Shown: positions 46,263-54,941, counted from the first letter of the stretch. The stretch: 64,000 nt of DNA from Xanthomonas rydalmerensis (GCF_033170385.1 NZ_CP126170.1:1822001-1886000); one strand, 5' to 3'. The notes: generated from the letters alone by a model not told the origin. Made by a program: numbers and translations.

Positions 46263-47642
46263 TCACACCGTCCGCAGATACCAGCGATAGTCCACATCGC
46301 TGACCTGCGCCTGGAAATCCAGCAGCTCGCGGCGCTTCTGCTGGCCGTAGATATGCCGGAAGCGTGTGCCGAAATGGGTGGCGGCGAAGTCGCTGCCCAG
46401 GAAGCGGGCGATTGCGCCGCGCCAGTCCGGTTCGCGTGCGGCGTGTTGCGCGTAGGCGTTGCCCTGGGTCGGCGGGCCCGGATCGAGGCCCTGCGCCAGG
46501 CCGTGTTCGATGCCGGCCAGCACCGCCGCGGCGACCAGGTAGGGATTGGCGTCGGCGCCGGCGATGCGGTGTTCGATGCGGGTGTTGGCCGGGTCGCTGT
46601 GCGGCACCCGCATCGCCACGGTGCGGTTGTTGAAGCCCCAACTGTCGTTGAGCGGAACGAAGGCATTGGCGACGAAACGCCGGTAGCTGTTGGCGTGCGG
46701 CGCGAACAGCAGCAGGCAGTCCTCGGCGCTGCGCTGCAAACCGCCGATGGCATGGCGCAGCGGCGCGGCCGGCGCCTGCGGGGTGCAGGCGAACACGTTG
46801 TGGCCGGCGTCGTCGAGCAGGCTCACGTGCACATGCAGGCCGCTACCGGACTGCGCGGCGAACGGTTTGGCCATGAAGCTGGCGAGCAGCCCCTGCTGCT
46901 GCGCGATCGCCTTGATCGCGCGCTTGAGCAGCACCGCATCGTCGCAGGCGGCCAGCGCATCGGCGCGATGCTTGAGGTTGATCTCGAACTGGCCGGGCGC
47001 GTACTCGGCCACCGCGGTGTCGGCCGGAATGCCCTGCGCGCGGCAGGCCTGCGCGACCGCATCGGTGAAGCCGCGCTGGTCGTCCAGTTCCTGCATGTAA
47101 TAGACCTGGGTGCTGTCGTTGCGCAGCCCGCTGTGGGCGTGCAGCGGCGGCTGCGGGCGGCCGTGCGCGTCGGCGTGCGGGTCGAACAGGTAGAACTCCA
47201 GTTCCACCGCGATCACCGGGGTCAGCCCGCGCGCCTGCAGGCGCGCCAGCACCTGCGCCAGCACCTGGCGCGGGGCGAAGTCGAGCGCGCCGCCGGCGCC
47301 GTCCTGCATCGCCAGCAGCAGTTGCGCCGAGGGCACCGGCGCCCACGGCACCGGTCGCAGGCTGCCCGGTACCGGGAAGCACAGCCGGTCCTCGTCGCCG
47401 ATGTCGTAGCCCAGCCCGGTTTCCTCGACGGTGTTGCCGGTGATATCGGTGGCGATCAGCGACATCGGCAGGCACACGCCGTCGCGGTAGACCTTGTCCA
47501 GCGCGTCGCGGGCGATGCGCTTGCCGCGCAGCAGGCCGTTGCAGTCCGGCAGCAACAGGTCGATCTGCTCGCAGCCGGCGATGCGCTGCAGGGTCTGGGC
47601 GTCGTCCGGGGGCAGCAGCGGGGCATCGTGCATGCGGGTCAT
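46263..47642 (-). CDS. puuA: Gamma-glutamylpolyamine synthetase (glutamine synthetase family)
   Basis: A 459-residue GlnA-fold ligase that would join glutamate to putrescine with ATP. Glutamine-synthetase landmarks are present: VELEFYLF (metal Glu), EYAPGQFEINLKH, MAKPFAAQSGSGLHVHVSL, and NRTVAMRVPHSD with RIEHRIAGADANPYL. The ATG at 47642 is chosen over the TTG at 47693, which would add an unlikely N-terminus; an ATG at 47633 is also possible. It is divergent from puuD and a second puuA-like gene, giving two synthetase paralogues around puuD. Confidence 0.92.
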   Translation of the reverse strand: MTRMHDAPLLPPDDAQTLQRIAGCEQIDLLLPDCNGLLRGKRIARDALDKVYRDGVCLPMSLIATDITGNTVEETGLGYDIGDEDRLCFPVPGSLRPVPWAPVPSAQLLLAMQDGAGGALDFAPRQVLAQVLARLQARGLTPVIAVELEFYLFDPHADAHGRPQPPLHAHSGLRNDSTQVYYMQELDDQRGFTDAVAQACRAQGIPADTAVAEYAPGQFEINLKHRADALAACDDAVLLKRAIKAIAQQQGLLASFMAKPFAAQSGSGLHVHVSLLDDAGHNVFACTPQAPAAPLRHAIGGLQRSAEDCLLLFAPHANSYRRFVANAFVPLNDSWGFNNRTVAMRVPHSDPANTRIEHRIAGADANPYLVAAAVLAGIEHGLAQGLDPGPPTQGNAYAQHAAREPDWRGAIARFLGSDFAATHFGTRFRHIYGQQKRRELLDFQAQVSDVDYRWYLRTV

Positions 47643-47908
47643 CGCGGCGGACTGCGGGAGTGCTTCGAGCTTAGCAGAGCGCCATGGCGTCAAGAATACT
47701 CAACAGGTGCCCGGCGCGATGTGCCGGCGTTCGATCAAGCGGTTGCGCGGCGGTTGCGCGGTTTTGCCGAGTTGCAGGCGCAATGCACGCATTGCACAGG
47801 TCCGGCAATCGCTGCGTGCGCGCGCTCTGTGTTGCGTTCCGCAGTGCGTCGTGTTGTAAAAATAAAACGCCCGCGGTAAGTTGCGGCGACGCCGCACGAG
47901 TTCTTCGC
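47643..47908 (+). promoter_or_regulatory. Divergent puuA/puuD control region
   Basis: This 266-base spacer separates the two putrescine units. For the rightward unit TTGCGT (47832-47837) and TGTAAA (47855-47860) are 17 bases apart, about 50 bases before the puuD ATG. The -10 lies in GTGTTGTAAAAATAAAAC, loosely like the GTGTAAAGT motif near the PuuR-like gene, so common regulation is possible but unproven. Confidence 0.4.
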
Positions 47909-48664
47909 ATGGCCGTATCGCCCCTGGTCGGCGTGCCGACCGACCGCAAGCTCATCGGCCACCATCCGTTCCTGGCGGCAGGCGAAAAGTATCTGCGCGC
48001 CGCCGTCGATGGAGCCGGGGTGACCCCGGTGTTGCTGCCGTCGCTGCAGCCGCCGGTGGACGCCCGCGCCTGGCTGACGCGCCTCGACGGCCTGCTGCTG
48101 ACCGGCGCGGTCAGCAACATCGAGCCGCATCACTACAGCGACGAGCCGAGCTGGCTCGGCAACATTCACGACCCGGCGCGCGACGCCAACACCCTGGACC
48201 TGATTCCGCAGGCGATTTCGCTGGGCCTGCCGATCCTGGCGATCTGCCGCGGCTTCCAGGAAGTCAACGTCGCCCTCGGCGGCACGCTGCATCAGAAGGT
48301 GCATGCGCAGCCGGGGTTGTCCGATCACCGCGAGGATCCGCAGGCGTCGCTGGAGGCCCAGTACGCGCCGGCGCACGAGGTGACGCTGAGCCACGGCGGC
48401 TGGCTGGAGGAGATCGCCGGCCGCGACCGGGTGCGGGTCAACTCGCTGCACGGGCAGGGCGTGGCCCGGCTCGGCGGCGACCTGATCGTCGAGGCGCTGG
48501 CGCCGGACGGGCTGATCGAGGCCTTTCGCGGCATCGGCCCCGGCTTCCTGCTGGGCGTGCAATGGCATCCGGAGTGGCGGGTGCTGGACGACGCGTTCTA
48601 TCTCGGCATCTTCCAATCCTTCGGCGACGCCTGTCGCCACTATGCGGCCACCCGCAGGCACTGA
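47909..48664 (+). CDS. puuD: Gamma-glutamyl-gamma-aminobutyrate hydrolase
   Basis: A 251-residue class I amidotransferase-like hydrolase that releases GABA from gamma-glutamyl-GABA. The triad is visible: Cys113 in AICRGFQEVN, His220 and Glu222 in VQWHPEW, numbers within two of E. coli PuuD. The sequence LLTGAVSNIEPHHY near residues 63-76 is typical. The second synthetase gene starts five bases after its stop, so they are co-transcribed. Cytoplasmic. Confidence 0.95.
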   Translation: MAVSPLVGVPTDRKLIGHHPFLAAGEKYLRAAVDGAGVTPVLLPSLQPPVDARAWLTRLDGLLLTGAVSNIEPHHYSDEPSWLGNIHDPARDANTLDLIPQAISLGLPILAICRGFQEVNVALGGTLHQKVHAQPGLSDHREDPQASLEAQYAPAHEVTLSHGGWLEEIAGRDRVRVNSLHGQGVARLGGDLIVEALAPDGLIEAFRGIGPGFLLGVQWHPEWRVLDDAFYLGIFQSFGDACRHYAATRRH

Positions 48665-48669
48665 TTCCC

Positions 48670-50052
48670 ATGGCCAGTCGACCCCGATCGCGCAAGCACA
48701 CCCCGGAACAGCAGGAAAGCTCGCTGCGGCGCTGGCTCAAGGAACGCCACATCACCGAGGTCGAGTGCCTGGTGCCGGACATCACCGGCAACGCCCGCGG
48801 CAAGATCATTCCCGCCGCCAAGTTCTCGCACGACTACGGCACGCGCCTGCCCGAGGGCATCTTCGCCACCACCGTCACCGGCGACTACCCGGACGACTAC
48901 TACGACCTGACCTCGCCCTCGGATTCGGACATGCAACTGCGCCCGGACCCGGACACGGTGCGGATGGTGCCGTGGGCCGCCGACCCCACCGCGCAGGTGA
49001 TCCACGATTGCTACACCAAGGAAGGCCAGCCGCACGAACTGGCGCCGCGCAACGTGCTGCGCGGGGTGCTGGCGGCGTATGCGGCGATCGGCTACAAGCC
49101 GGTGGTGGCGCCGGAGCTGGAGTTCTTCCTGGTGCAGAAGAACACCGACCCGGACTTCCCGTTGCTGCCGCCGGCCGGTCGCTCGGGCCGTCCGGAGACG
49201 GCGCGGCAGTCGTACTCGATCGACGCGGTCAACGAGTTCGACCCGATCCTGGACCTGATGTACGACTATTGCGACGCGATGGAACTGGACGTGGACACGC
49301 TGATCCACGAATCCGGCGCGGCGCAGCTGGAGGTCAACTTCACCCACGACGACGCGTTGTCGCGCGCCGACCAGGTGTTCCTGTTCAAGCGCACCATGCG
49401 CGAGGCGGCGCTGCGCCACGGCGTCTACGCGACCTTCCTGGCCAAGCCGATGGAGAACGAGCCGGGCAGCGCGATGCACATCCATCAGAGCCTGGTGGAC
49501 AAGCACGGCAAGAACGTCTTCAGCGGCCGCCGCGCCGGCGAGTACAGCCGCACCTTTGCGCATTACTTGGCCGGCCTGCAGAAGTACGTGCCGATGGCAA
49601 TGGCGGTGCTGGCGCCGAACGTCAATTCCTACCGCCGGCTGATGTTCGGCGAGGTGTCGCCGAGCAACGTGCTGTGGGGCTTCGACAACCGCACCTGCGG
49701 CCTGCGCGTGCCGATCGACACGATCGAGAACATGCGCGTGGAGAGCCGCTTCGCCGGTTCCGACGCCAACCCGTACTTGGCGATGGCGGCGACGCTGGCC
49801 TGTGGCCTGCTGGGCATCCGCGAGAAGCTGGAGCCGACCGCGCCGATCAGCGGCAACGGCAAGGAGTTGGGCTATCAGTTGCCGCGCTCGCTGGGCGAGG
49901 CGCTGGACGAGTTGGAGCGGTGTGCGCCGTTGCAGGAGTTGCTGGGGCCGCGCTTCGTGCGGGCGTACATTTCGGTCAAGCGCAAGGAGTACGAGACGTT
50001 CTTCCGGGTGATCAGTTCGTGGGAGCGGGAGTTTTTGTTGTTGAACGTGTGA
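48670..50052 (+). CDS. Second gamma-glutamylpolyamine synthetase-like protein
   Basis: A 460-residue glutamine-synthetase-family enzyme, paralogous to but well diverged from the one at 46263-47642. Key regions: VECLVPDITGNARGKI at the N-terminal domain, APELEFFLV, AQLEVNFTHDDAL, FLAKPMENEPGSAMHIHQSL, and NRTCGLRVPIDTIENMRVESR. The ATG at 48670 lies five bases after puuD. Possible roles are a different polyamine (spermidine, cadaverine) or a different induction condition; sequence cannot decide. A 918-base repeat-rich gap follows. Confidence 0.9.
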   Translation: MASRPRSRKHTPEQQESSLRRWLKERHITEVECLVPDITGNARGKIIPAAKFSHDYGTRLPEGIFATTVTGDYPDDYYDLTSPSDSDMQLRPDPDTVRMVPWAADPTAQVIHDCYTKEGQPHELAPRNVLRGVLAAYAAIGYKPVVAPELEFFLVQKNTDPDFPLLPPAGRSGRPETARQSYSIDAVNEFDPILDLMYDYCDAMELDVDTLIHESGAAQLEVNFTHDDALSRADQVFLFKRTMREAALRHGVYATFLAKPMENEPGSAMHIHQSLVDKHGKNVFSGRRAGEYSRTFAHYLAGLQKYVPMAMAVLAPNVNSYRRLMFGEVSPSNVLWGFDNRTCGLRVPIDTIENMRVESRFAGSDANPYLAMAATLACGLLGIREKLEPTAPISGNGKELGYQLPRSLGEALDELERCAPLQELLGPRFVRAYISVKRKEYETFFRVISSWEREFLLLNV

Positions 50053-50099
50053 GCTGCTTGCGGACGCTCTGGTTGGGCTGCTTCAGGCTTGTTCGTACT

Positions 50100-50184
50100 C
50101 ATCGTCGGTGCTTCGGCTTCGGCTTCGGCTCGGCTTCGGCTTACGCTTCCGCTGTTGCTTCGGCTGTTGTCTTTGGCTTTTGAT
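50100..50184. repeat. Imperfect hexanucleotide tract (left flank of structured element)
   Basis: About 85 bases of GGCTTC-type hexamers (on the minus strand GAAGCC, shifting to AACAGC). It abuts the TTACCGGG edge of the left structured element. Confidence 0.8.
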
Positions 50185-50421
50185 TTACCGGGTTCCCTTC
50201 CGAAGCGGCGAACCAGACGGGAAAAACCCGAAGGGCGGCGCACAGGGACGTGCGCCGTCCGCGGCAGGGGCAGGATGCCCCTTCCGCGGATCCCGTCTGG
50301 TTCGCGGACCCGGAGCGCGCAGCGCGGAGGGCGCGTAGGCAGGGCGCGCTTTCTTTTGGTTACCTTTTCTTTGCGCGAGCAAAGAAAAGTAACTCGCCCG
50401 CAAGGGCGAAAGCCTTTGCTG
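50185..50421 (-). repeat. Structured repeat element, left copy
   Basis: About 237 bases. Stem I, 15 bp: 50208-50222 with 50291-50305. It encloses a small CCC-GAA-GGG hairpin (50227-50235), stem II of 8 bp (50236-50243 with 50250-50257) and stem III of 7+6 bp (50258-50264/50284-50290 and 50267-50272/50276-50281). Stems II, III and I abut without gaps, giving a compact junction. Further on are an 11-bp hairpin CTTTTCTTTGC at 50364-50389 and a TCGCCC hairpin near 50394-50408. The strand is arbitrary; it is set so that the hexamer tract follows the element. Confidence 0.85.
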
Positions 50422-50454
50422 TTGCTTCAGGCTTGAGTGTCGGATGAGAAAGAC

Positions 50455-50522
50455 TGTAGGAGCGGCTTTAGCCGCGACCAACGTAATTGGTCATACCTGT
50501 CGCGGCTGAAGCCGCTCCTACA
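50455..50522. repeat. Family A palindrome at the centre of the structured pair
   Basis: TGTAGGAGCGGCTTTAGCC and its complement flank a short centre containing ACCAACGTAATTGGTCA. It sits midway between the two inverted structured elements. Confidence 0.88.
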
Positions 50523-50550
50523 ATCCAGCGGCGCCGCCGCATCAGCTAGA

Positions 50551-50818
50551 GCAAGAGCAAAGCTTTCGCCTGGCGGCGAGTCACTTTTCTTTGCTTGTGC
50601 AAAGAAAAGTAACCAAAAGAAGCGCTTTACCACAGCCGAAGGCTGGTCAAGCACACCCTGCCTCGCGCCCTCCGCGCTAACGCGCTCCGGGTCCGCGTCC
50701 ACCCCGGGGATTCGCGGAAGGGGCATCCTGCCCCTGCCGCGAACGGCGCACGTCCCTGTGCGCCGCCCCTTCGGGGTTTTTCCCCGGGCCGGCCGCCGCT
50801 TCGGAAGGGAACCCGGTA
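50551..50818 (+). repeat. Structured repeat element, right copy (inverted)
   Basis: Inverse of the left copy with diverged sequence but the same stems: stem I 50703-50710 with 50781-50788; CCCC-TTC-GGGG 50767-50776; stem II 50744-50751 with 50758-50765; stem III 50711-50717 with 50737-50743 and 50720-50725 with 50729-50734; hairpin CTTTTCTTTGC 50584-50609; TCGCC hairpin 50566-50579. Several differences from the left copy are paired changes that keep base pairing. Confidence 0.85.
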
Positions 50819-50934
50819 AGGCAAGGGCAACAGCGAGAGCAACGGCAACAACAAGAGCGCCAGCAACAGCAAGAGCAACGGCAACAACAAGTGCACCAAC
50901 AACAGCAACAGCAACAGCAACAGCAAAGCTTGGT
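50819..50934. repeat. Imperfect AACAGC/GCAACG microsatellite (right flank)
   Basis: About 115 bases of drifting GCAACA, GCAAGA and AACAGC hexamers directly after the GGTAA edge of the right structured element, ending 37 bases before the aminotransferase ATG. Copy number is likely to vary between strains. Confidence 0.85.
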
Positions 50935-50970
50935 CGCGGCGGCGGCCTTGGCACCGACATTGGAGTGGAC

Positions 50971-52335
50971 ATGGACCGGATCGACACGCGTGCGCTGCAG
51001 GACCTGGATGCCGCGCACCACCTGCACCCGTTCAACGACAACGCCGCCCTGGCGCAGAAAGGCACCCGCATCCTCACCCGCGGCGACGGCGCCTACGTCT
51101 GGGATGCCGACGGCAATCAATTGCTCGACGCCTTCGCCGGCCTGTGGTGCGTCAACGTCGGCTACGGGCGGAAGGAACTCGGTCAGGCCGCCGCGCGGCA
51201 GATGGAGCAGCTGGCGTACTACAACAGCTTCTTCCAGTGCACCACCGAACCCACCATCCGCCTGGCCGCCAAGCTCGCCGAGCTGGCACCGGGCGACCTC
51301 GACCATGCCTTCTTCACCAACTCCGGCTCCGAGGCCAACGACACCATCCTGCGCCTGGTGCGGCACTTCTGGGCAGTGCAGGACCAGCCGCAGAAAACCA
51401 TCTTCATCGGCCGCCACGACGGCTACCACGGCACCACCATGGCCGGCGCCAGCCTCGGCGGGATGAAGGGCATGCATCGCCAGGGGGGCCTGCCGATCCC
51501 GGATATCCACCACATCGATCCGCCCTACGGGTTCGGCGACGGCGGCGACATGGATCCGGACGAGTACGGGCTGCTGGCCGCGCGGCGGCTGGAAGACAAG
51601 ATCCTGGAACTGGGGCCGGAGCGGGTGGCCGCGTTCATCGGCGAACCGATCATGGGCGCGATCGGCGTGTACATCCCGCCGCGCAGCTATTGGCCGGAGA
51701 TCGAGCGCATCTGCCGCCGCTACGACGTGCTGCTGGTCGCTGACGAGGTGATCTGCGGCTTCGGCCGGACCGGCGAATGGTTCGGGTCGCAGCACTTCGG
51801 CTTCCAGCCGGACGTGATGACCATCGCCAAGGGCATCACCTCCGGCTACATCCCGCTCGGCGCGGCGATGTTCGGCACGCGCGTGGCCACGGTGCTGAAG
51901 GAGCAGGGCGGCGAGTTGGCGCACGGCTGCACCTATTCCGGCCACCCGGTGTGCGCGGCGGTGGCGCTGGAGAACCTGCGCCTGCTGCAGGACGAGGGCA
52001 TCGTCGCACGCGCGCGCAGCGAGATCGCGCCGTACCTGGCGCAGCGCTGGGCCGAGCTGGGCGAGCATCGGCTGGTCGGCGAGGCGCGCATCGTCGGCAT
52101 GATCGGTGCGCTGGAACTGGTGCCGGACAAGCCACGCCGGCACTACTTCCCCGAGCGCGGCAAGGTCGGCGCGCTGTGCCGCGACAAAGCGCTGCGCCGC
52201 GGCCTGATCCTGCGCGCCACCAACGACGCGATGCTGCTGTCGCCGCCGTTGATCCTCAGCCGCGCCCAGGTCGACGAACTGTTCGACAAGGCCTGGCTTG
52301 CGCTGGAGGATACGGCGCAGGCCCTGGGCAAATAG
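50971..52335 (+). CDS. spuC: Putrescine:pyruvate aminotransferase-like (class III)
   Basis: A 454-residue PLP transaminase. Lys287 in TIAKGITSG binds PLP, DEVICGFGRTGEWFG holds the cofactor Asp, and FTNSGSEANDTILR binds the phosphate. The start MDRIDTRALQDLDAAHHLHPF resembles SpuC/YgjG-related polyamine transaminases of pseudomonads. It would convert putrescine to 4-aminobutanal. GGAG lies five bases before the ATG at 50971. The frame is open back to 50437 through repeats, but that extension is repeat-derived. It shares the direction of the puuD unit and of potF. Confidence 0.92.
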   Translation: MDRIDTRALQDLDAAHHLHPFNDNAALAQKGTRILTRGDGAYVWDADGNQLLDAFAGLWCVNVGYGRKELGQAAARQMEQLAYYNSFFQCTTEPTIRLAAKLAELAPGDLDHAFFTNSGSEANDTILRLVRHFWAVQDQPQKTIFIGRHDGYHGTTMAGASLGGMKGMHRQGGLPIPDIHHIDPPYGFGDGGDMDPDEYGLLAARRLEDKILELGPERVAAFIGEPIMGAIGVYIPPRSYWPEIERICRRYDVLLVADEVICGFGRTGEWFGSQHFGFQPDVMTIAKGITSGYIPLGAAMFGTRVATVLKEQGGELAHGCTYSGHPVCAAVALENLRLLQDEGIVARARSEIAPYLAQRWAELGEHRLVGEARIVGMIGALELVPDKPRRHYFPERGKVGALCRDKALRRGLILRATNDAMLLSPPLILSRAQVDELFDKAWLALEDTAQALGK

Positions 52336-52426
52336 CCCGGCGCTGGGTAGTCTGGAACGTCGACCCCGGATCCGGCTCGCCTCGCCGATCCTCCCCCTCT
52401 TGCCCATGGACCTGCGGAGACCTGCC

Positions 52427-53548
52427 ATGACCTTGCGACTGCTCACTCTTTCCCTGGCCACGGCGCTGCTCGCCGGCTGCGGCGGCTCCGGCAGCGATGC
52501 GGACAAGGCGGGGCAGGGCGAGGCGAAGGTGCTCAACGTGTACAACTACTCGGACTACATCGCCGAGAACACGATTCCCGACTTCGAAAAGCAGACCGGC
52601 ATCAAGGTCACCTACGACGTCTTCGACAGCGACGAGATGGTGGAGACCAAGCTGCTGGCCGGCGGCAGCGGCTACGACGTGGTGGTGCCGACGCTGAACT
52701 TCTTCGGCCGGCAGATCCAGGCCGGCGTGTTCCTGCCGCTGGACAAGAGTAAGATCCCCAACCTGGGCAATCTCGACCCGCAGATCATGCAGCGCATCGC
52801 GCAGCAGGATCCGGGCAACAAGTACGGCGTGCCGTACATGGTCGGCACCACCGGCATCGGCTACAACGTGGACAAGGTCAAGGCCGCGTTCGGCAGCACC
52901 GACATCGCCAACAGCTGGGACCTGGTGTTCAAGCCCGAGAACCTGTCCAAGCTCAAGGACTGCGGCGTGACCCTGCTGGACACGCCCTCGGACCTGATCC
53001 CGATCGCGCTGCACTACCTGGGCGAGGATCCGCACAGCACCGATCCCGCCAAGATCGAGCAGGCCGCGGCGCTGATCAAGCGCATCCGCCCGTACGTGCA
53101 GAACTTCCACTCCTCGCAGTACGTGACCTCGCTGGCCAACGGCAGCACCTGCCTGGCGGTGGGCTGGTCCGGCGACATCATCCAGGCGCGCGACCGCGCC
53201 GAAGAAGCCAAGAACGGCGTGCACGTGGCCTATTCGATCCCCAAGGAAGGCGCACCGCAATGGTTCGACATGCTGGCCATCCCCAAGGACGCCAAGCATC
53301 CGGAGAACGCCTACGCGTTCATCAACTACCTGCTGACGCCGAAGGTGGCCGCGGCCAACACCGACTTCATCCATTACGCCAACCCGGTGCCGCAGGCGAC
53401 CCCGCTGGTGGACGCGGCGATCCGCAACGACCCCACCATCTATCCGCCGCCGGACGTGGCCGCGAAGATGTTCACCTATTCGATCAACCCGCCCGAGGTG
53501 GACAAGCTGTACACCCGCCTGTGGACGGAGATCAAGACCGGCCGCTGA
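52427..53548 (+). CDS. potF: Polyamine ABC transporter substrate-binding lipoprotein
   Basis: A 373-residue putrescine-binding protein of the PotF/SpuD family. LNVYNYSDYIAENTIPDFEKQ starts the mature domain, with SDYI carrying binding-site residues; FDSDEMVETKLLAG and the binding-pocket VGWSGDI are also present. Unlike E. coli PotF it has a lipobox (LLAGC, Cys18), so it should be membrane-anchored. GGAGA precedes the ATG at 52427; an ATG at 52406 is in frame but breaks the signal. Its ATPase and permease genes lie more than 6 kb downstream, past an insertion sequence and an efflux operon. Confidence 0.93.
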   Translation: MTLRLLTLSLATALLAGCGGSGSDADKAGQGEAKVLNVYNYSDYIAENTIPDFEKQTGIKVTYDVFDSDEMVETKLLAGGSGYDVVVPTLNFFGRQIQAGVFLPLDKSKIPNLGNLDPQIMQRIAQQDPGNKYGVPYMVGTTGIGYNVDKVKAAFGSTDIANSWDLVFKPENLSKLKDCGVTLLDTPSDLIPIALHYLGEDPHSTDPAKIEQAAALIKRIRPYVQNFHSSQYVTSLANGSTCLAVGWSGDIIQARDRAEEAKNGVHVAYSIPKEGAPQWFDMLAIPKDAKHPENAYAFINYLLTPKVAAANTDFIHYANPVPQATPLVDAAIRNDPTIYPPPDVAAKMFTYSINPPEVDKLYTRLWTEIKTGR

Positions 53549-53969
53549 GCCGCTGGCGTTCGCGGTCCGGGTAACGCTTTGCGGTTTGACCCGGACAGCT
53601 ATCGCACTGCGCTTGCCCAAGCGACCAGGGTGAGGGTAAGAGGCTGTTGTGGGAGGGACATCAGTCCCGACGCCATGCCGCCCGGGACATCTGGCGTCTT
53701 CGCTCGTCGCGGCTGAAGCCGCTCCTTGTATCTGGACCTGGCGCCCCTAAACAGGCGTCATGTCTTCCGACTGATCATCGGAGGAGGTGTGGGAAGTCCA
53801 GTCGCTCCTGAAGCTTAGAGCTTGCATCGTAGATCGGCTCCCCTCTCCACATGCTGGCCCTTGGGTGTCCGAACGGTATCCAGAGTCCGCCCCCGGCGTG
53901 AACTCGCATCGACAAGGCAGGACCGGGCACAGCGCCGATCATGACCCTGACACGATGGAGGAATCGCGT
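53549..53969. other. Spacer with hairpin, repeat remnants and left end of an IS110 element
   Basis: At 53565-53596 an 8-bp GTCCGGGT stem 17 bases after potF may end its transcript, though no T run follows. Degenerate family A copies occupy about 53645-53732. From about 53736 to 53969 the sequence is probably the non-coding left end of the IS110 element, where related elements encode their bridge RNA; a TCCGA/TCGGA hairpin is seen near 53768-53783. The outer boundary of the element cannot be fixed by eye. Confidence 0.55.
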
Positions 53970-54941
53970 ATGTCTCCCGTCATCGGCATCGACGTCGCCA
54001 AGCGCAGTTTCGATGTGGCCAGCGAGCTGACCAATGGCAAGCACCGTACCAAGGCCAAGTTGTCCAACGATGCCAAGGGCTTCCAGGCCCTGCAGGCATG
54101 GCTGCAGACCCATGCGCAGCCCGATAGCTGGATCGCCATGGAGGCCACTGGCACCTACCACCAGGCACTGGCCGAGTTCCTCCACGCACGAGGCTATCGG
54201 GTGTGCGTGCTCAACCCGGCGCAGACGGCCGCGTATGCACGCAGCCAGCTCAGCCGGGTCAAGACCGATCGCAGCGATGCCAAGCTGATCGCCAGCTATG
54301 CCCTGCGTCACCGCGAGCAGTTACGCCGTTGGCACCCTGATCCGCCGGCGCTCAAGCAACTCAAGGCACTGGTGCGCCGGCGCCAGGACTTGCAACAGAT
54401 GCTGCAGATGGAGCGCAACCGGCTGGACGTCGCTCCGGCCCAGGTGAAGGACTCGATCCAGGTCCATCTGGCCGATCTGCAACATCACATCGCCCAGATC
54501 GAGCAGGCCATCGATGACCATATCGACCAGGATCCGACCTTGCGGGGGCAGCGCGAGTTACTGGTGAGCATCCAGGGCATCGCCGACACCAGTGCGGCCT
54601 TGATGCTGGCCGAGCTTGGCGATGTGAGGCGCTTTGCCGATGCCTCGGCGGTGACCGCCTTCGCCGGCCTGAATCCGTGCCTGCAGGAGTCGGGCGACCG
54701 CAAAGGCCATGTCTGCATCTCGCGCACCGGCTCGCCCCGCCTGCGCGCGGGCCTGTTCATGCCGGCCCTGGTGGCCATGACCCACAACCCGGTCATCCGG
54801 GCGCTGAAACAGCGGCTAAGCGAACGCGGCAAAGCCGGCAAGCAGATCGTGTGCGCCGCTATGCGCAAGCTCCTGCACCTCGCCTATGGCGTCCTCAAAT
54901 CGGGCACCGCGTTCGACCCGAAAAGGAGCCTTGCCTGCTAG
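53970..54941 (+). mobile_element. IS110 family transposase (insertion sequence)
   Basis: A 323-residue, apparently intact IS110-type recombinase. The RuvC-like DEDD residues fit Asp8 (GIDVAK), Glu58 (MEATGTY), Asp100 and Asp103 (KTDRSDAKL). The C-terminal Transposase_20 region starts LLVSIQGIADTSAALMLAEL and carries the serine motif SRTGSPRLR (251-259). GGAGG precedes the ATG at 53970 by eight bases. The long non-coding part is upstream, as in the IS110 rather than the IS1111 group. Inverted ends are not expected for the group. It lies between potF and the efflux operon and interrupts no gene I can see. Confidence 0.94.

Noticed and set aside
50185..50818. Structured elements considered as integron attC sites
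   Set aside because: No integrase gene and no gene cassettes are nearby, and the multi-stem junction does not match the single imperfect hairpin of attC.
50437..50970. N-terminal extension of the putrescine aminotransferase by 178 residues
   Set aside because: The extension translates family A repeats, the structured element and the hexamer tract. The internal ATG at 50971 has a proper ribosome site and matches the family start.
53787..53969. Upstream extension of the IS110 transposase frame
   Set aside because: The family begins at MSPVIGIDVAK and the ATG at 53970 has GGAGG; the extension falls in the non-coding end of the element.
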